Assembly (NCBI GenBank): GCA_016185015.1
Contig: JACPOI010000008.1
Span: 1-59,163 of the forward strand
DNA: 59,163 nt
Direction of reading: 5' to 3'
Origin: Burkholderiales bacterium
GTDB lineage: Bacteria; Pseudomonadota; Gammaproteobacteria; Burkholderiales; Burkholderiaceae_C
In this document: piece by piece, positions 14,580 to 24,197 of the stretch
Position numbering within the stretch: the stretch's first letter is position 1
How the letters are laid out: every line of letters starts with the position of its first letter
Program-made: the position numbers and the translations under genes
The notes under the pieces: generated by a model
The model's input: only the letters and a program-made list of their open reading frames with translations
Databases searched by the model: none
Told to the model about the DNA's origin: nothing

Positions 14580-15854
14580 TCAGCCCTGGTCGTCGTGCGG
14601 CAGCCCCAGGTGCTGCGCCACGGCCCTGGCGCGGGCCGCGTGAATGATCTCGCCCACCTTCTTGCCGCTGTGCCCCTGGGCCAGGGCATGTTCGGCAATG
14701 TCGTTTGTAGGCAAGGCCAGCACGGTCTCCAGCACACCCTGAAGGCGTGCCGCCTGCGGGTAGGGCTGCTGATCCAGGCCCAGGCGGCCTCGGGCGTCGC
14801 ACTCGCAGGCCTGTAGTACCTCGCTGAAGCGCTGAGGTTTGCGGATCGCGTCGCAGCGCTCCAGCAGCCGCAGCAGGGCGGTGGCGCCCAGCGTGCCGCT
14901 GCGGTGGATGTTGCCGTGCTCGCGCGCCACCACGTCGGCCAACTCGCGGCAGTCGATGGGCACACGCAGGCGTTCGCACAGGCCTTTCAGGAGCCGGGCG
15001 CTGCGCTCCTCGTGGCCGATATGGCGCGGCAGCACGTCGGCGGGCGTGGTGCCCTTGCCCAGGTCATGGCCCAGGCAGGCGAAGCGCACGGTCAGTGGTG
15101 CCTTCAACTGCGCCGCCATGTCCAGCACCATCATCAGGTGCACACCGGTGTCGATCTCGGGGTGGTGCTGCTCAGGTTGGGGCACACCCCAGAGGCGGTC
15201 CACTTCGGGTAGCAGCCGTTGCAGGGCGCCGCAGGCGCGCAGCACGTCAAACATGCGCGAGGGTTTTTCTTCCATCAGGCCGCGGCTGAGTTCCTGCCAG
15301 ACACGCTCGGCCACCAGGTGGTCGACCTCGCCGTCGTCCACCATGTGCCGCATCAGCGCCATCGTCTCGGGTGCTACGGTGAAGTCGGTGAAGCGCGCCG
15401 ACAGACGCGCCACGCGCAGGATGCGCACCGGGTCCTCGCGGAAAGCCGGCGTCACGTGGCGGAACACCCGCTGCTCGATGTCGCGTTGCCCGTGGTAGGG
15501 GTCGGTGAGATGTGTCGTGTCGAAGGAACCATCGGGCCGGCACTGGCTGCTGTGCACGGCGATGGCGTTGACGGTCAGGTCGCGCCGCGCCAGGTCGTCC
15601 TCCAGCGTCACGTCGGGCGAGGTGTGGACGGCGAAACCCTTGTAGCCGCGCGCGGTCTTGCGCTCGGTGCGCGCCAGCGCATGCTCCTCCTTGGTCACAG
15701 GGTGCAGAAAGACCGGGAAATCCTTGCCCACGGGGACAAAACCCCGGGCGGCCATCTCCTCGGGGGTGGTTCCCACCACCACCCAGTCGTGGTCCTGGAC
15801 CGGCAAGCCGAGCAGGGCGTCGCGCACCGCGCCACCCACCATGTAGATCTGCAT
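14580..15854 (-). CDS. cca: Multifunctional CCA tRNA nucleotidyltransferase
   Basis: The 424-residue protein has the class II nucleotidyltransferase start (MQIYMVGGAVRDALLG), the ERKTARGYKGF region and a C-terminal HD domain (CLGHDLGKG) that gives the phosphatase/phosphodiesterase activities of the beta/gamma-proteobacterial form. It adds and repairs the CCA end of tRNAs. The start is at ATG 15854, where family similarity begins. It is convergent with trxC. Confidence 0.93.
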   Translation of the reverse strand: MQIYMVGGAVRDALLGLPVQDHDWVVVGTTPEEMAARGFVPVGKDFPVFLHPVTKEEHALARTERKTARGYKGFAVHTSPDVTLEDDLARRDLTVNAIAVHSSQCRPDGSFDTTHLTDPYHGQRDIEQRVFRHVTPAFREDPVRILRVARLSARFTDFTVAPETMALMRHMVDDGEVDHLVAERVWQELSRGLMEEKPSRMFDVLRACGALQRLLPEVDRLWGVPQPEQHHPEIDTGVHLMMVLDMAAQLKAPLTVRFACLGHDLGKGTTPADVLPRHIGHEERSARLLKGLCERLRVPIDCRELADVVAREHGNIHRSGTLGATALLRLLERCDAIRKPQRFSEVLQACECDARGRLGLDQQPYPQAARLQGVLETVLALPTNDIAEHALAQGHSGKKVGEIIHAARARAVAQHLGLPHDDQG

Positions 15855-15877
15855 GGGCTGCAGTCTAGCGCCTTGTT

Positions 15878-16561
15878 TCAGCGCTTGAGCCGGTACGGCT
15901 CTTCGAAGGCGCGGAAGTCGGCCTCGGCTTTGGCGTCGGCAATCCACGCGGCCACACCCGGCAGGGCGGCGACACGCTCCATGTAGGCGGTGATGGCCGG
16001 CGGTACCGGCAGACCGTAAGTCTTCAGCCGCATGCAGACCGGCGCAAAGTAGGCGTCAGCGATGCTGAAGTCGCCGAAGAGCAGCGGTCCGCCGTGGGCC
16101 TGGAGCAACTCGCTCCACATGGCCACCAGGCGCGCCACGTCGGCGCGCACGGCCGCTTGGTCGCGCCAGATCAGCGCGCCCGCTTCCGACAGGGAGGCCT
16201 CGATGTTCTGCGGGCAGTGGCTGCGCAGGGCAGAAAAGCCCGAGTGCATCTCGGCGCAGACGCTGCGCGCGCGGGCACGCGCCGCCTTGTCGGCTGGCCA
16301 GAGTCGCTTCTCGGGGAACTGCTCGGCCAGGTATTCAGCGATGGCCAGGGTGTCCCAGATGACCAGCGCGTCGTCCTGCAGCACCGGCACCTTGCCCGTG
16401 GGCGTGAGGCCGGCCAGGGTCTGCTTGAATTGCGAACCTGAATTGAAGGCGTCGAAGCGCACCAGCACTTCTTCAAACGGGATGCCGGCCTGGCGCAACA
16501 GCACCCAGGGCCGCATGGACCAGGACGAATAGTTCTTGTTGCCGATGGTGAGCTTGCGCAT
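15878..16561 (-). CDS. Glutathione S-transferase family protein
   Basis: The 227-residue protein has a thioredoxin-like N-terminal domain (NKNYSSWSMRPWVLLRQAG, with the cis-Pro and SNAIL-like region around GKVPVLQDDALVIWDTLAI) and an all-helical C-terminal domain. The early YSSWS places a Ser or Tyr at the glutathione site. The substrate is unknown. It lies immediately downstream of the NDUFA9-like gene on the same strand. Confidence 0.88.
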   Translation of the reverse strand: MRKLTIGNKNYSSWSMRPWVLLRQAGIPFEEVLVRFDAFNSGSQFKQTLAGLTPTGKVPVLQDDALVIWDTLAIAEYLAEQFPEKRLWPADKAARARARSVCAEMHSGFSALRSHCPQNIEASLSEAGALIWRDQAAVRADVARLVAMWSELLQAHGGPLLFGDFSIADAYFAPVCMRLKTYGLPVPPAITAYMERVAALPGVAAWIADAKAEADFRAFEEPYRLKR

Positions 16562-16594
16562 GGGCTCCTCCTTGTCTGGAGGGCCATGGTAGCG

Positions 16595-17551
16595 CTAGCG
16601 GCGGCGGAAGCGGCTGCGCAGCGCCAGCAGCGGGTCGCCGTTGCCGAGGTAGGCCGGTGCCACGGCGGCCGGGCCGGTGGACGTGATGCCCAGCGCGGCG
16701 AAACCGGGCAAACGGCCGGTGAGCACGTTGTCGACTTTCATCGAATCGAGGTTGTCGCGGCTCATCAGGGGCTGGCCCGGGGCCAGCTCCATCATCAGCG
16801 CCTGCAGCCGGCCGATGGCCATGGGCAGGGGGATCACCGGGCGGGGCACGCCGGCGGCGCGGCCAGCGAGTTGCACCAGCGCCTTGAGCGTGTGGACGCT
16901 GGGGCCGCCGAGTTCGTAGGTCAGGCCGATGGTGCGCGTGTCCTGCAGGCAATACACCAGGGCCCGGGCTACGTCCTCGACCCAGACCGGCTGGAAACGG
17001 GCGCCGGCACCGGCCAGCGGCATCACGGGGAAGACGCGTTGCAGCGCGGCGAAGAGGTTAAGGAAGCGGTCGTCGGCGCCGAAGATCACGCTGGGGCGCA
17101 GCACGGTGAGCTGCAGTCCCTGGGCCGCTGCTTGCTGCAGCACGGCTTCGCCGCGTGATTTGCTGCGCAGGTAACGCGAGGGAGCGGTGTCGGTCGCGGC
17201 CGGTTCGGCGCCCAGCGCGCTGATATGCACCAGGCGCTTCACGCCCGTGGTCAGGCAGGCGCGAGCCAGCTTCTCCGGCAGCTCGACATGGGTGCGCTGG
17301 AAGGCAGCTTCATCGCCGTGCAGGATGGCCACGAGGTTGATGACCGCGTCGTGGCCGACGAGCAGCTGGCGCAGCGTGGCCTCGTCGTGCACGTCGGCTT
17401 CGAGCACCGTGAGGCGCGGCAGGTGCTGCACCGCGCTGGCGTTGGCGGCGCGCCGCGTGGGCACGGTCATGGCCCAGCCCAGGCGCGCCAGATGTTCACA
17501 GATGTGGCGGCCGACGAAACCCGTACCGCCCAGCAATAGAACCCGTTTCAT
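16595..17551 (-). CDS. NDUFA9-like NAD(P)-binding protein
   Basis: The 318-residue atypical SDR has the Rossmann motif LLLGGTGFVGRHICEHL at its N-terminus and the LVHISALGAEP strand typical of the complex I NDUFA9 subunit family. Bacterial members are free-standing and may act on quinone- or isoprenoid-linked substrates. The usual Y-x-x-x-K is only loosely present (RYLRSKSRGE). It overlaps the transglycosylase gene by 4 bp, which implies translational coupling. Confidence 0.85.
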   Translation of the reverse strand: MKRVLLLGGTGFVGRHICEHLARLGWAMTVPTRRAANASAVQHLPRLTVLEADVHDEATLRQLLVGHDAVINLVAILHGDEAAFQRTHVELPEKLARACLTTGVKRLVHISALGAEPAATDTAPSRYLRSKSRGEAVLQQAAAQGLQLTVLRPSVIFGADDRFLNLFAALQRVFPVMPLAGAGARFQPVWVEDVARALVYCLQDTRTIGLTYELGGPSVHTLKALVQLAGRAAGVPRPVIPLPMAIGRLQALMMELAPGQPLMSRDNLDSMKVDNVLTGRLPGFAALGITSTGPAAVAPAYLGNGDPLLALRSRFRRR

Positions 17552-19548
17552 GGCAACTCTTCAGCAGGTTCGGGCTTGTCCACGCCCAGCGGGCCGACAA
17601 AACCCAGGCGGGCCTTGAGCGACTGGGGCTCGCCCGTGAGCACGGCGGCGTAGTTCACCGTGTTGGCCAGTACCTTCTTGACGTAGTCGCGCGTCTCGCC
17701 GAAGGGGATGTTCTCGGTCCAGATGGCGGCTTCGAGCACCGGGTCGCCGGTCTGGCCGCGCCAGAGCTTGGAGCGGCTGGGGCCGGCGTTGTAGGCCGCC
17801 GCGGCCAGGGGCATGGAGCCGTCGAAGGAGTCCAGCACCAGCTTGAGGTAACCCGTGCCGATGGCGATATTGGTGTCGCGCTGCGTGATCTGCGCGGGCT
17901 TGAAGTTGGCCATGCCGATGCGCCGTGCTGTCCAGCGCGCGGTGGCGGGCATGACCTGCATCAGGCCGGCCGCGCCCACGCCGGACTTGGCGTCGGGGAT
18001 GAAACGGCTTTCCTGGCGGATCAGGCCGTAGACGAAGGCCGGCTCCAGGCCGGTGGCGCTGGCGCGCTGCTGCACTTCCTGGCGGAAGGGGGTGGGGAAA
18101 CGTTGCGAGACGTCGATCACCGAGCGGGTGCGCTCGCTGGCGTTGATGCAGCGGTCCCAGACGTGCAGCTCGCAGGCCACGGCGGCCGCGGCCAGCAGTT
18201 CGCGGTCGCTCATGCCACCGCGCTGGTGCAGGTTGGTGCTGTAGTTCCACTCGCGCACGCCCTCGGTGCGCAGGCCCAGGCCGATGGCGTACAGCGCGCG
18301 CTTGATGCCTTCGTTGTCACGGGCGGCCTGCAGCTCGTCCTCAGTCAGCGGCGCCGGTGCGGCCGGTGCGCTGATGCGCTGGCCCAGCTCTTCCATGGCC
18401 AGCTGCTCGTAGAAACCGCGCGGCGAGGCGATGGACTGCAGCAGGGTGCGCGCACGTAACTCGGCGTTGGTGGCCTGCAGCGCGAGCAGGGCGCGGGCGC
18501 GCCAGTAGATCCAGGTCGGGTCGCGCATCTGCGACTCGCTTAAAGCGGCGATGCTGTCGTGCACCTGCTGCCAGTCGTTGGCACGCAGGGCGGCACGCAC
18601 CTTCCACACGAGGTGGTCGCCGTGCATGTGCATGTCCTGCCCGTTGGCGTAGTAGCCCAGGGCCTTGTCCGAGAGTGTGCGTGCGGCACGCTTGCCGATC
18701 ACGCCCCAGACCCAGCTGCGTTCCTCCTGCGTGAGCTGGGCGCGCCAGCGCAGCTTGCTCACCTCTTCGGCGGCGGCCTGCGGGTCGCTGGAGGCCAGGC
18801 GGATCAGGGCCAGGGTGACCCATTCGCGGGTCTTGGGGCGCAAGGCCGTGAGCTTTTCGTCCAGGTAGCGCTTGGGGTTGGTGTAGAGGGTGTTGAGGCC
18901 GCTCGCCCAGTCCGGGTTGAGCAGGTTGATGGCTTGCTGGGCGATGCGCGGCTTGTCGAATTCGAAACCCAGGCGCGCGCGGCGCCAGGCCACCATGGGG
19001 TCGAGTTTCTCGTCCTTGATCAGGCGCTCGGCGGCGGCGGCGCAGCCGTCATCCGGGTCGCGCTGGGCCAGCCAGAGCTCCTGCACCTGGGCGGCCACGT
19101 CCTCGTTGCTGGTGGCGTAAGCGGCGTGCAGGGCGTGGCAGCGGACTTCCGGGTCGTCGCCCATGCGGTAGCGGGGCAACTCGGCCGTGAAACGGGCCCA
19201 GTCGCGACGCTTGCCCAGTTGCAGCAGCCAGTCGTTGCGCAGGCGGTCTTCCTGGTAGGTGCCGGCATAACGGCTGAGAAAGCTCTCGATTTCAGCCGGC
19301 TTGGCGTCTTCCAGACGGGCGCTGAGCTCCCAATAGGCCGCCCAGGGCTCCAGCACATGGCCCTGAACCTGGGGCAGCAGGGCGGACAGGCGCTTGCTGT
19401 CGGGCTTCTTGTAGGCTTCAGCCATGTCGGTGATCAGCGCGTCCTGATCGGGCTTTACCCGGGCCTTGGCCTTGGTCGGGGCGGCTGCCGCGGGCAGGGC
19501 CAGACCCACCGTCAAGGCGATAGCTGTCAGAATGACTTGAAACTGCAT
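17548..19548 (-). CDS. Soluble lytic murein transglycosylase (Slt70-like)
   Basis: The 666-residue protein starts with a Sec signal peptide (ILTAIALTVGLALPAAAAPT), followed by a long superhelical region of tetratricopeptide-like helices. The C-terminal SLT domain has the catalytic glutamate in RQESRFIPDAKSGVGAAGLM and QVMPATARW. It cleaves peptidoglycan glycan strands in the periplasm, forming 1,6-anhydro ends. Its length is normal for Slt70. It is divergent from the cyclo-ligase gene with only 9 bp between the two start codons. Confidence 0.92.
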   Translation of the reverse strand: MQFQVILTAIALTVGLALPAAAAPTKAKARVKPDQDALITDMAEAYKKPDSKRLSALLPQVQGHVLEPWAAYWELSARLEDAKPAEIESFLSRYAGTYQEDRLRNDWLLQLGKRRDWARFTAELPRYRMGDDPEVRCHALHAAYATSNEDVAAQVQELWLAQRDPDDGCAAAAERLIKDEKLDPMVAWRRARLGFEFDKPRIAQQAINLLNPDWASGLNTLYTNPKRYLDEKLTALRPKTREWVTLALIRLASSDPQAAAEEVSKLRWRAQLTQEERSWVWGVIGKRAARTLSDKALGYYANGQDMHMHGDHLVWKVRAALRANDWQQVHDSIAALSESQMRDPTWIYWRARALLALQATNAELRARTLLQSIASPRGFYEQLAMEELGQRISAPAAPAPLTEDELQAARDNEGIKRALYAIGLGLRTEGVREWNYSTNLHQRGGMSDRELLAAAAVACELHVWDRCINASERTRSVIDVSQRFPTPFRQEVQQRASATGLEPAFVYGLIRQESRFIPDAKSGVGAAGLMQVMPATARWTARRIGMANFKPAQITQRDTNIAIGTGYLKLVLDSFDGSMPLAAAAYNAGPSRSKLWRGQTGDPVLEAAIWTENIPFGETRDYVKKVLANTVNYAAVLTGEPQSLKARLGFVGPLGVDKPEPAEELP

Positions 19549-19557
19549 GTGGAAATT

Positions 19558-20169
19558 ATGGACACATCCGAGGCAAAAAGGGCGTTAGAGAAGAAAAACC
19601 TGCGCCAGCGGCTCATTACTGAACGTTTGAACCTGCCCGATCGCCTACAGCGTGCGGCACTTTTGCAACAGGTCATGCGCATCTGGCTCGTGGGGCGCAG
19701 CGATCTCGTGATTGGCGCCTACTGGCCCATCAAGGGTGAATTCGACCCCCTGCCGGCCCTGCACCGCTGGAAAGAGGACGGCGAGCTGCTCGACAACCCG
19801 CAGCCGCGGCGCATCGGCCTGCCCGTGATCGACAAGGTGCACAAGACCCTGACCTTTCACGCCTGGTACCCCGGTTGCCCGATGGAGGAGGATGCCTATG
19901 GCATTCCGAAACCCAAGGACACCGAGATCATCCTGCCCACCCTGCTGTTCGTGCCCTGCGTGGGTTACGGGCCGGGTGGTTACCGCCTGGGCTATGGCGG
20001 CGGTTTCTACGACCGCACCCTGGCCACCCTGCAGCCCAAGCCCTACACCGTGGGGCTGGGCTACACCCAGGGTTATCTGGACGATTTCGAACCCGAACCG
20101 CACGACGTGCCGCTGGAGGCCATCCTCAACGACAACGGCGTGGTGTGGCCGGTGGCCGGGATGGGGTGA
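19558..20169 (+). CDS. 5-formyltetrahydrofolate cyclo-ligase
   Basis: The 203-residue protein has the family's N-terminal basic region (EKKNLRQRLITERLNLP), the IGAYWPIKGEFDP strand and the glycine-rich ATP-binding GYGPGGYRLGYGGGFYDRTL. It converts 5-formyl-THF to 5,10-methenyl-THF. In proteobacteria it often lies near the 6S RNA gene, but no such RNA is evident here. Confidence 0.92.
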   Translation: MDTSEAKRALEKKNLRQRLITERLNLPDRLQRAALLQQVMRIWLVGRSDLVIGAYWPIKGEFDPLPALHRWKEDGELLDNPQPRRIGLPVIDKVHKTLTFHAWYPGCPMEEDAYGIPKPKDTEIILPTLLFVPCVGYGPGGYRLGYGGGFYDRTLATLQPKPYTVGLGYTQGYLDDFEPEPHDVPLEAILNDNGVVWPVAGMG

Positions 20170-20243
20170 TTACGGTATCCGTAACCCATTACGCCTAAGT
20201 AAAATCGGCACTTTCGCCTAGCGGCGTGTCCCCCGGAGTTCCC

Positions 20244-21233
20244 ATGAGCAAAGCCTTTGCCTCGCAAGCCGACCTGACCGACAAGAAAACCACCTTCGAG
20301 CAGCTCAGCCAGCACTGCTGGGCTTACACCACCGAGGGCGACCCGAACTCCGGCGTCATCATCGGCGAGCGTTTCATCATGGTCAGCGACGCCACCGCCA
20401 CCCCGGCCATGGCGCGCGACCTGATCGCCAAGATCCGCACGGTGAGCGACCTGCCCATCAAGTACGTGCTGCTCACGCACTACCACGCAGTGCGCGTGCT
20501 GGGCGCCTATGCCTATGCCGCCGAGGGCGCCACCGAGATCATCGCCAGCCAGGGCACGCTGGAGCTGATCCGCGAGCGCGGCGCGCAGGACATGAAGAGC
20601 GAGATGGAGCGCTTCCCGCGCCTGTTCCGCAACGCCGAGACCGTGCCCGGCCTGACCTGGCCCACCATGGTCATCGGTGGCGGCAACCCCGTGAAGGGCG
20701 AGGTGCCGGGCAAGCTGTCCATCAACCTGGGCGGCGTGGTGGTGCAGATCTGGAGCCCGGGCCCCGGCCACACGCGCGGCGACACCATTGGCTGGGTGGA
20801 AGAGGAAAAAGTGCTGTACTCGGGCGACCTGGTCGAGTACGAGGCCGGCGTCTACACCGGCGACGCGCAACTGGCCGAATGGCCAACCACGCTGGAAGCG
20901 CTGCGTGCCCTCAAGGCGGAGTACATCGTGCCCGGCCGCGGCGAGGCCATGAAGGGCAACGCCAACGTGAACAAGGCGCTGGACTACACCAAGCGCTGGG
21001 TCGAGACCCTCTACAAGGCGGGCCAGGAAGCCGTGGCGCAAGGCCTGGACCTGAAAGCCGCCATGGCCCATACGCGCAAGAGCATGGATCCGGTGTTCGG
21101 CCACGTCTTCATCTACGAACACTGTCTGCCCTTCGACGTGAGCCGCGCCTATGACGAGGCCAGCGGCATCAAGAACCCGCGCATCTGGACCGCTGAGCGC
21201 GACCAGCAGATGTGGGCTGCGCTACAGAGTTGA
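20244..21233 (+). CDS. MBL-fold metallohydrolase with altered metal site
   Basis: The 329-residue protein has the metallo-beta-lactamase fold order: the HxH strand, the GPGHTRGD strand with a metal His, and the YSGDLVE aspartate. The canonical HxHxDH reads H79-Y-H81-A-V83-R84, so the Asp and the last His are replaced and the second metal site is probably lost. ATG 20244 is chosen over the GTG at 20226 because GGAG lies just before it. The substrate is unknown; the protein is probably cytoplasmic. Confidence 0.85.
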   Translation: MSKAFASQADLTDKKTTFEQLSQHCWAYTTEGDPNSGVIIGERFIMVSDATATPAMARDLIAKIRTVSDLPIKYVLLTHYHAVRVLGAYAYAAEGATEIIASQGTLELIRERGAQDMKSEMERFPRLFRNAETVPGLTWPTMVIGGGNPVKGEVPGKLSINLGGVVVQIWSPGPGHTRGDTIGWVEEEKVLYSGDLVEYEAGVYTGDAQLAEWPTTLEALRALKAEYIVPGRGEAMKGNANVNKALDYTKRWVETLYKAGQEAVAQGLDLKAAMAHTRKSMDPVFGHVFIYEHCLPFDVSRAYDEASGIKNPRIWTAERDQQMWAALQS

Positions 21234-21241
21234 GCCGGCTT

Positions 21242-21841
21242 TCACTGGCAGGACGCTGCCAGGCCCTTCATCTGCTGCTCGCACTGCGCGCGTGAGGATT
21301 CGGGCAGGCTGGCGCAGCGGGCCAGCATCCTGGCCGGGTCCATGTGTTTGCACATGGGGCTGTTCTTGTCGAACTGCATCATGGACTCGCCCTTGCAGGC
21401 GCCGGCGTGGGTGTAGCGCACCTTGAAGTTGCGCTGCTTGCCGTCCTTGCTGACGGTGGTGTCCATCAGGTAGCTCTTATCGCTCTCGCGGGTCATGAGC
21501 ATGCGCGAGCCCCCGCCGTCCTTGCAGTTGATCTCGATCTCAGCCTGGCTGTCGGTGTTGCGCAGGACCTGGGGCGTGCACCGGGGGTCTTCGGCGGGGG
21601 TGTTCCTGGACATCTGCTTGGCCACGTCCATGCACAGGCCGGTCTGGCCCATGGCCGCTGCACCGCGGGCCATCTGCGGGTCGTCGCTGGAGACCAGTTC
21701 CATCCGCCACAGGCCCTGCCCCATCGGTGTCGATTTGAACAGCTTGAGTTCGGACAAGGGGCCGGCTGCGTGGACTGTGCCGGCCAGCGTCAGGTCGGCC
21801 AGCAGGACAACACGCAGAAGGCCAAGGATGAAGCGGTGCAT
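21242..21841 (-). CDS. DUF3617 exported protein
   Basis: The 199-residue protein has an N-terminal signal peptide (LGLLRVVLLADLTLAGTVHA) and the DUF3617 layout of a long beta region with conserved paired cysteines. A second Cys-rich helical tail is also present (CKHMDPARMLARCASLPESS). It is probably periplasmic. Function is unknown. It is convergent with the MBL gene. Confidence 0.8.
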   Translation of the reverse strand: MHRFILGLLRVVLLADLTLAGTVHAAGPLSELKLFKSTPMGQGLWRMELVSSDDPQMARGAAAMGQTGLCMDVAKQMSRNTPAEDPRCTPQVLRNTDSQAEIEINCKDGGGSRMLMTRESDKSYLMDTTVSKDGKQRNFKVRYTHAGACKGESMMQFDKNSPMCKHMDPARMLARCASLPESSRAQCEQQMKGLAASCQ

Positions 21842-21905
21842 GGCGAAGCTCCAGTCTGGATGGGTACGGCCATTCTCGCAGAGCGATCCCGGCGTGGCCA
21901 GCGTT

Positions 21906-22766
21906 TCAGCCCGGTGCGATCAGGGCTTGCAGGTCGGCCTCGTAGCCCCGTAGCCGCTCGATCAGCCGGCGCCGCTGCGCCTCGCTGGCGCTGTTGTGCA
22001 GGGCGGCGATGGTCTGGCAGCCCTCCTGCAGCATGCGCTCGAATTGCTCACGCGCAGCAGGCTCGGGCGGCTCCAGGCTGCGTTGCACGAGGGCCAGCAT
22101 TTCAGCCTTGACGTGCGCCGGGCGCTCGCCCAACCGGTGTTCCTGCAGCACACGCAGCGTGTCCTGCTGGCGGCGCAGGCGCTCGGCCCAGGCCAGGCGC
22201 GCATCGAAGCTGGACGCCGTGATGCGCTCGCGCAGCAAAGCCTTCTGGGCCTGGCTCAGGCTGCCGTAGAAATCCTCGTAGCGCTCCACGGTGCGCTCCA
22301 GGCGCCGCGCCAGCAATTCGGCCGGGCTGCCGTCCAGCCACTCTTCACGCCACTTGCGGTTGTGTTTCTCGAATTGCCGGTCCAAGTGGCGCAGCTGCGC
22401 GGGCTGTAGGGTGGGCGCCAGCCGGGCCAGTCCTTCGGCGCTCTGTTCCCCCATGCGCTGCAGGTGCATGCGGGCCTGGGCCAGGTGCGTGCAGACCTGC
22501 TCGGGCGTGACCGGCCCGGCGGCCTGTTGCTGCAGGCGCTGGAGCAGCCCGGCATAGGCGGGCAGCTCCTGGCGGCGGTGCCAGGCATGGAGGGCGTCCA
22601 GGCTGTCGCGCACCGGCCTGGCCTGGGCCTCGTTGAAGTCGATGTAGCCGTCCAGCCACCAGTAGAGCAGGGTGGGGGCGTTGTTGTAGCCGGTTTGCAC
22701 GGCGCTGCAGCCGGCCAGCACAAGCAGCAGCAGCGCACCGATAATGCGGGGCAGGAAACTCAACAT
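21906..22766 (-). CDS. DUF6279-type lipoprotein
   Basis: The 286-residue protein has a lipoprotein signal ending in LLLLVLAGCSAVQTGYNN (lipobox LAGC). The conserved YNNAPTLLYWWLDGYIDFN is the hallmark of this family. The remainder is helical and Arg-rich. It is probably anchored at the outer membrane; function is unknown. Its start is 16 bp from the divergent glmU start. Confidence 0.85.
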   Translation of the reverse strand: MLSFLPRIIGALLLLVLAGCSAVQTGYNNAPTLLYWWLDGYIDFNEAQARPVRDSLDALHAWHRRQELPAYAGLLQRLQQQAAGPVTPEQVCTHLAQARMHLQRMGEQSAEGLARLAPTLQPAQLRHLDRQFEKHNRKWREEWLDGSPAELLARRLERTVERYEDFYGSLSQAQKALLRERITASSFDARLAWAERLRRQQDTLRVLQEHRLGERPAHVKAEMLALVQRSLEPPEPAAREQFERMLQEGCQTIAALHNSASEAQRRRLIERLRGYEADLQALIAPG

Positions 22767-22782
22767 CACGGTGGACAGGCGC

Positions 22783-24192
22783 ATGAAGCAGAACGGACAG
22801 GCAGTGGATGTGGCCATCATGGCCGCTGGCAAGGGCACGCGCATGAAAAGCAGGTTGCCCAAAGTGTTGCACCGTTTGGCCGGTCGTGCATTGTTGCAGC
22901 ATGTGGTGGACACGGCCGCAGGGTTGAATGCCCGCCGCGTGGTCATCATCACCGGCCATGGCGCCGCCGAAGTCGAGGCCGGGGTGGTGCACCCGGGCGG
23001 TGGTTTGCTGCAGTTTGTGCGCCAGGAGCCGCAGCTGGGCACCGGCCATGCCGTGCAACAGGCCGTGCCGGCGCTGCCGGACGACGGCATCGTGGTGGTC
23101 TTGTCGGGCGACGTGCCGCTGACAGAAGGCGCCACGCTGCGTGCGCTGATCGACGCCTGCGGCGGCGACAAGCTGGCCCTGCTGACCATCGCCTTCGACG
23201 ACCCCACGGGTTATGGCCGCATCGTGCGCGCCGCGAACGGCGACGTACAGGCCATTGTGGAGCACAAGGACGCCAGCGAGGCCCAGCGCGCCATCCAGGA
23301 GATCTACAGCGGCATCATGGCGGTGCCGGCCCGGCTGCTCAAGCCCTGGCTGGCGCAGCTCGACAACAAGAACGCCCAGGGCGAGTACTACCTGACCGAC
23401 GTGGTGAAGTTCGCGGTGGCCCAAGGCGTGCCCGTGGTGGCGCACAAGATCAGCGACGCGCTGCAGGTGGCCGGCATCAACAGCCCGGTGCAGCTGGCCG
23501 AGCTGGAGCGCGCCCACCAGCAGCGTGTGGCCAGGACATTGATGGAGCAGGGCGTGCGCCTGGCCGACCCGGCGCGTTTCGATGTGCGCGGCGAACTGTT
23601 GTGCGGGCAGGACGTGGAGATCGACATCAACTGCATCTTCGCGGGCCGTGTGGAGCTGGGCGAGGGTGTGCGTATCGGCGCGCACTGCACGATCAGCAAC
23701 GCACGCATCGCCGCCGACACGGTGATCCACCCCTACACCCACATCGAAGGCGGTGTCAGCGACAAGGACCGGGTCGAGGTCGGCGCCGGCGCCCTGGTCG
23801 GCCCCTATGCCCGGCTGCGCCCCGGCGCCAAGCTGGGTGACGAGGTGCACATCGGCAACTTCGTCGAGATCAAGGCCGCGACGCTGGCCAGGGGCGCCAA
23901 GGCCAACCACCTGGCCTACATCGGCGACTCCAAGGTGGGCGAGCGAGTGAACTACGGTGCGGGCAGCATCACGGCCAACTACGACGGCGCCAACAAGCAC
24001 ACCACGGTGATCGAGGCCGACGTGCACATCGGCAGCAACTGCGTGCTGATCGCGCCCGTCACCATCGGTGCCGGCGGCACCGTGGGCGGCGGCTCCACCA
24101 TCACCAAGGACACCGCGCCCGGCACCCTGACCGTGGCGCGCGCCAAGCAGGTCAGCCTGAGCAACTGGAAACGGCCCGAGAAGAAAAAATAG
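22783..24192 (+). CDS. glmU: UDP-GlcNAc pyrophosphorylase / GlcN-1-P acetyltransferase
   Basis: The 469-residue bifunctional enzyme has an N-terminal nucleotidyltransferase domain with IMAAGKGTRMKSRLPKVLH and a C-terminal left-handed beta-helix of hexapeptide repeats ending in the acetyltransferase site (GAGSITANYDGANKHTTVI). It makes UDP-GlcNAc for peptidoglycan and LPS. ATG 22783 is selected over an upstream in-frame ATG at 22744, which lies in the divergent lipoprotein gene. With glmS at 25603 it forms the amino-sugar pathway. Confidence 0.95.
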   Translation: MKQNGQAVDVAIMAAGKGTRMKSRLPKVLHRLAGRALLQHVVDTAAGLNARRVVIITGHGAAEVEAGVVHPGGGLLQFVRQEPQLGTGHAVQQAVPALPDDGIVVVLSGDVPLTEGATLRALIDACGGDKLALLTIAFDDPTGYGRIVRAANGDVQAIVEHKDASEAQRAIQEIYSGIMAVPARLLKPWLAQLDNKNAQGEYYLTDVVKFAVAQGVPVVAHKISDALQVAGINSPVQLAELERAHQQRVARTLMEQGVRLADPARFDVRGELLCGQDVEIDINCIFAGRVELGEGVRIGAHCTISNARIAADTVIHPYTHIEGGVSDKDRVEVGAGALVGPYARLRPGAKLGDEVHIGNFVEIKAATLARGAKANHLAYIGDSKVGERVNYGAGSITANYDGANKHTTVIEADVHIGSNCVLIAPVTIGAGGTVGGGSTITKDTAPGTLTVARAKQVSLSNWKRPEKKK

Positions 24193-24197
24193 AAACG

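Noticed and set aside
12766-14979. Long minus-strand open frame of 737 codons
   Set aside because: It is antisense to the methyltransferase, DUF2905 and trxC genes, all of which have clear family motifs. It reflects high GC.
22345-24027. Minus-strand frame of 560 codons
   Set aside because: It is antisense to glmU and overlaps the lipoprotein gene in another frame; its composition is His/Gly/Ala-rich shadow.
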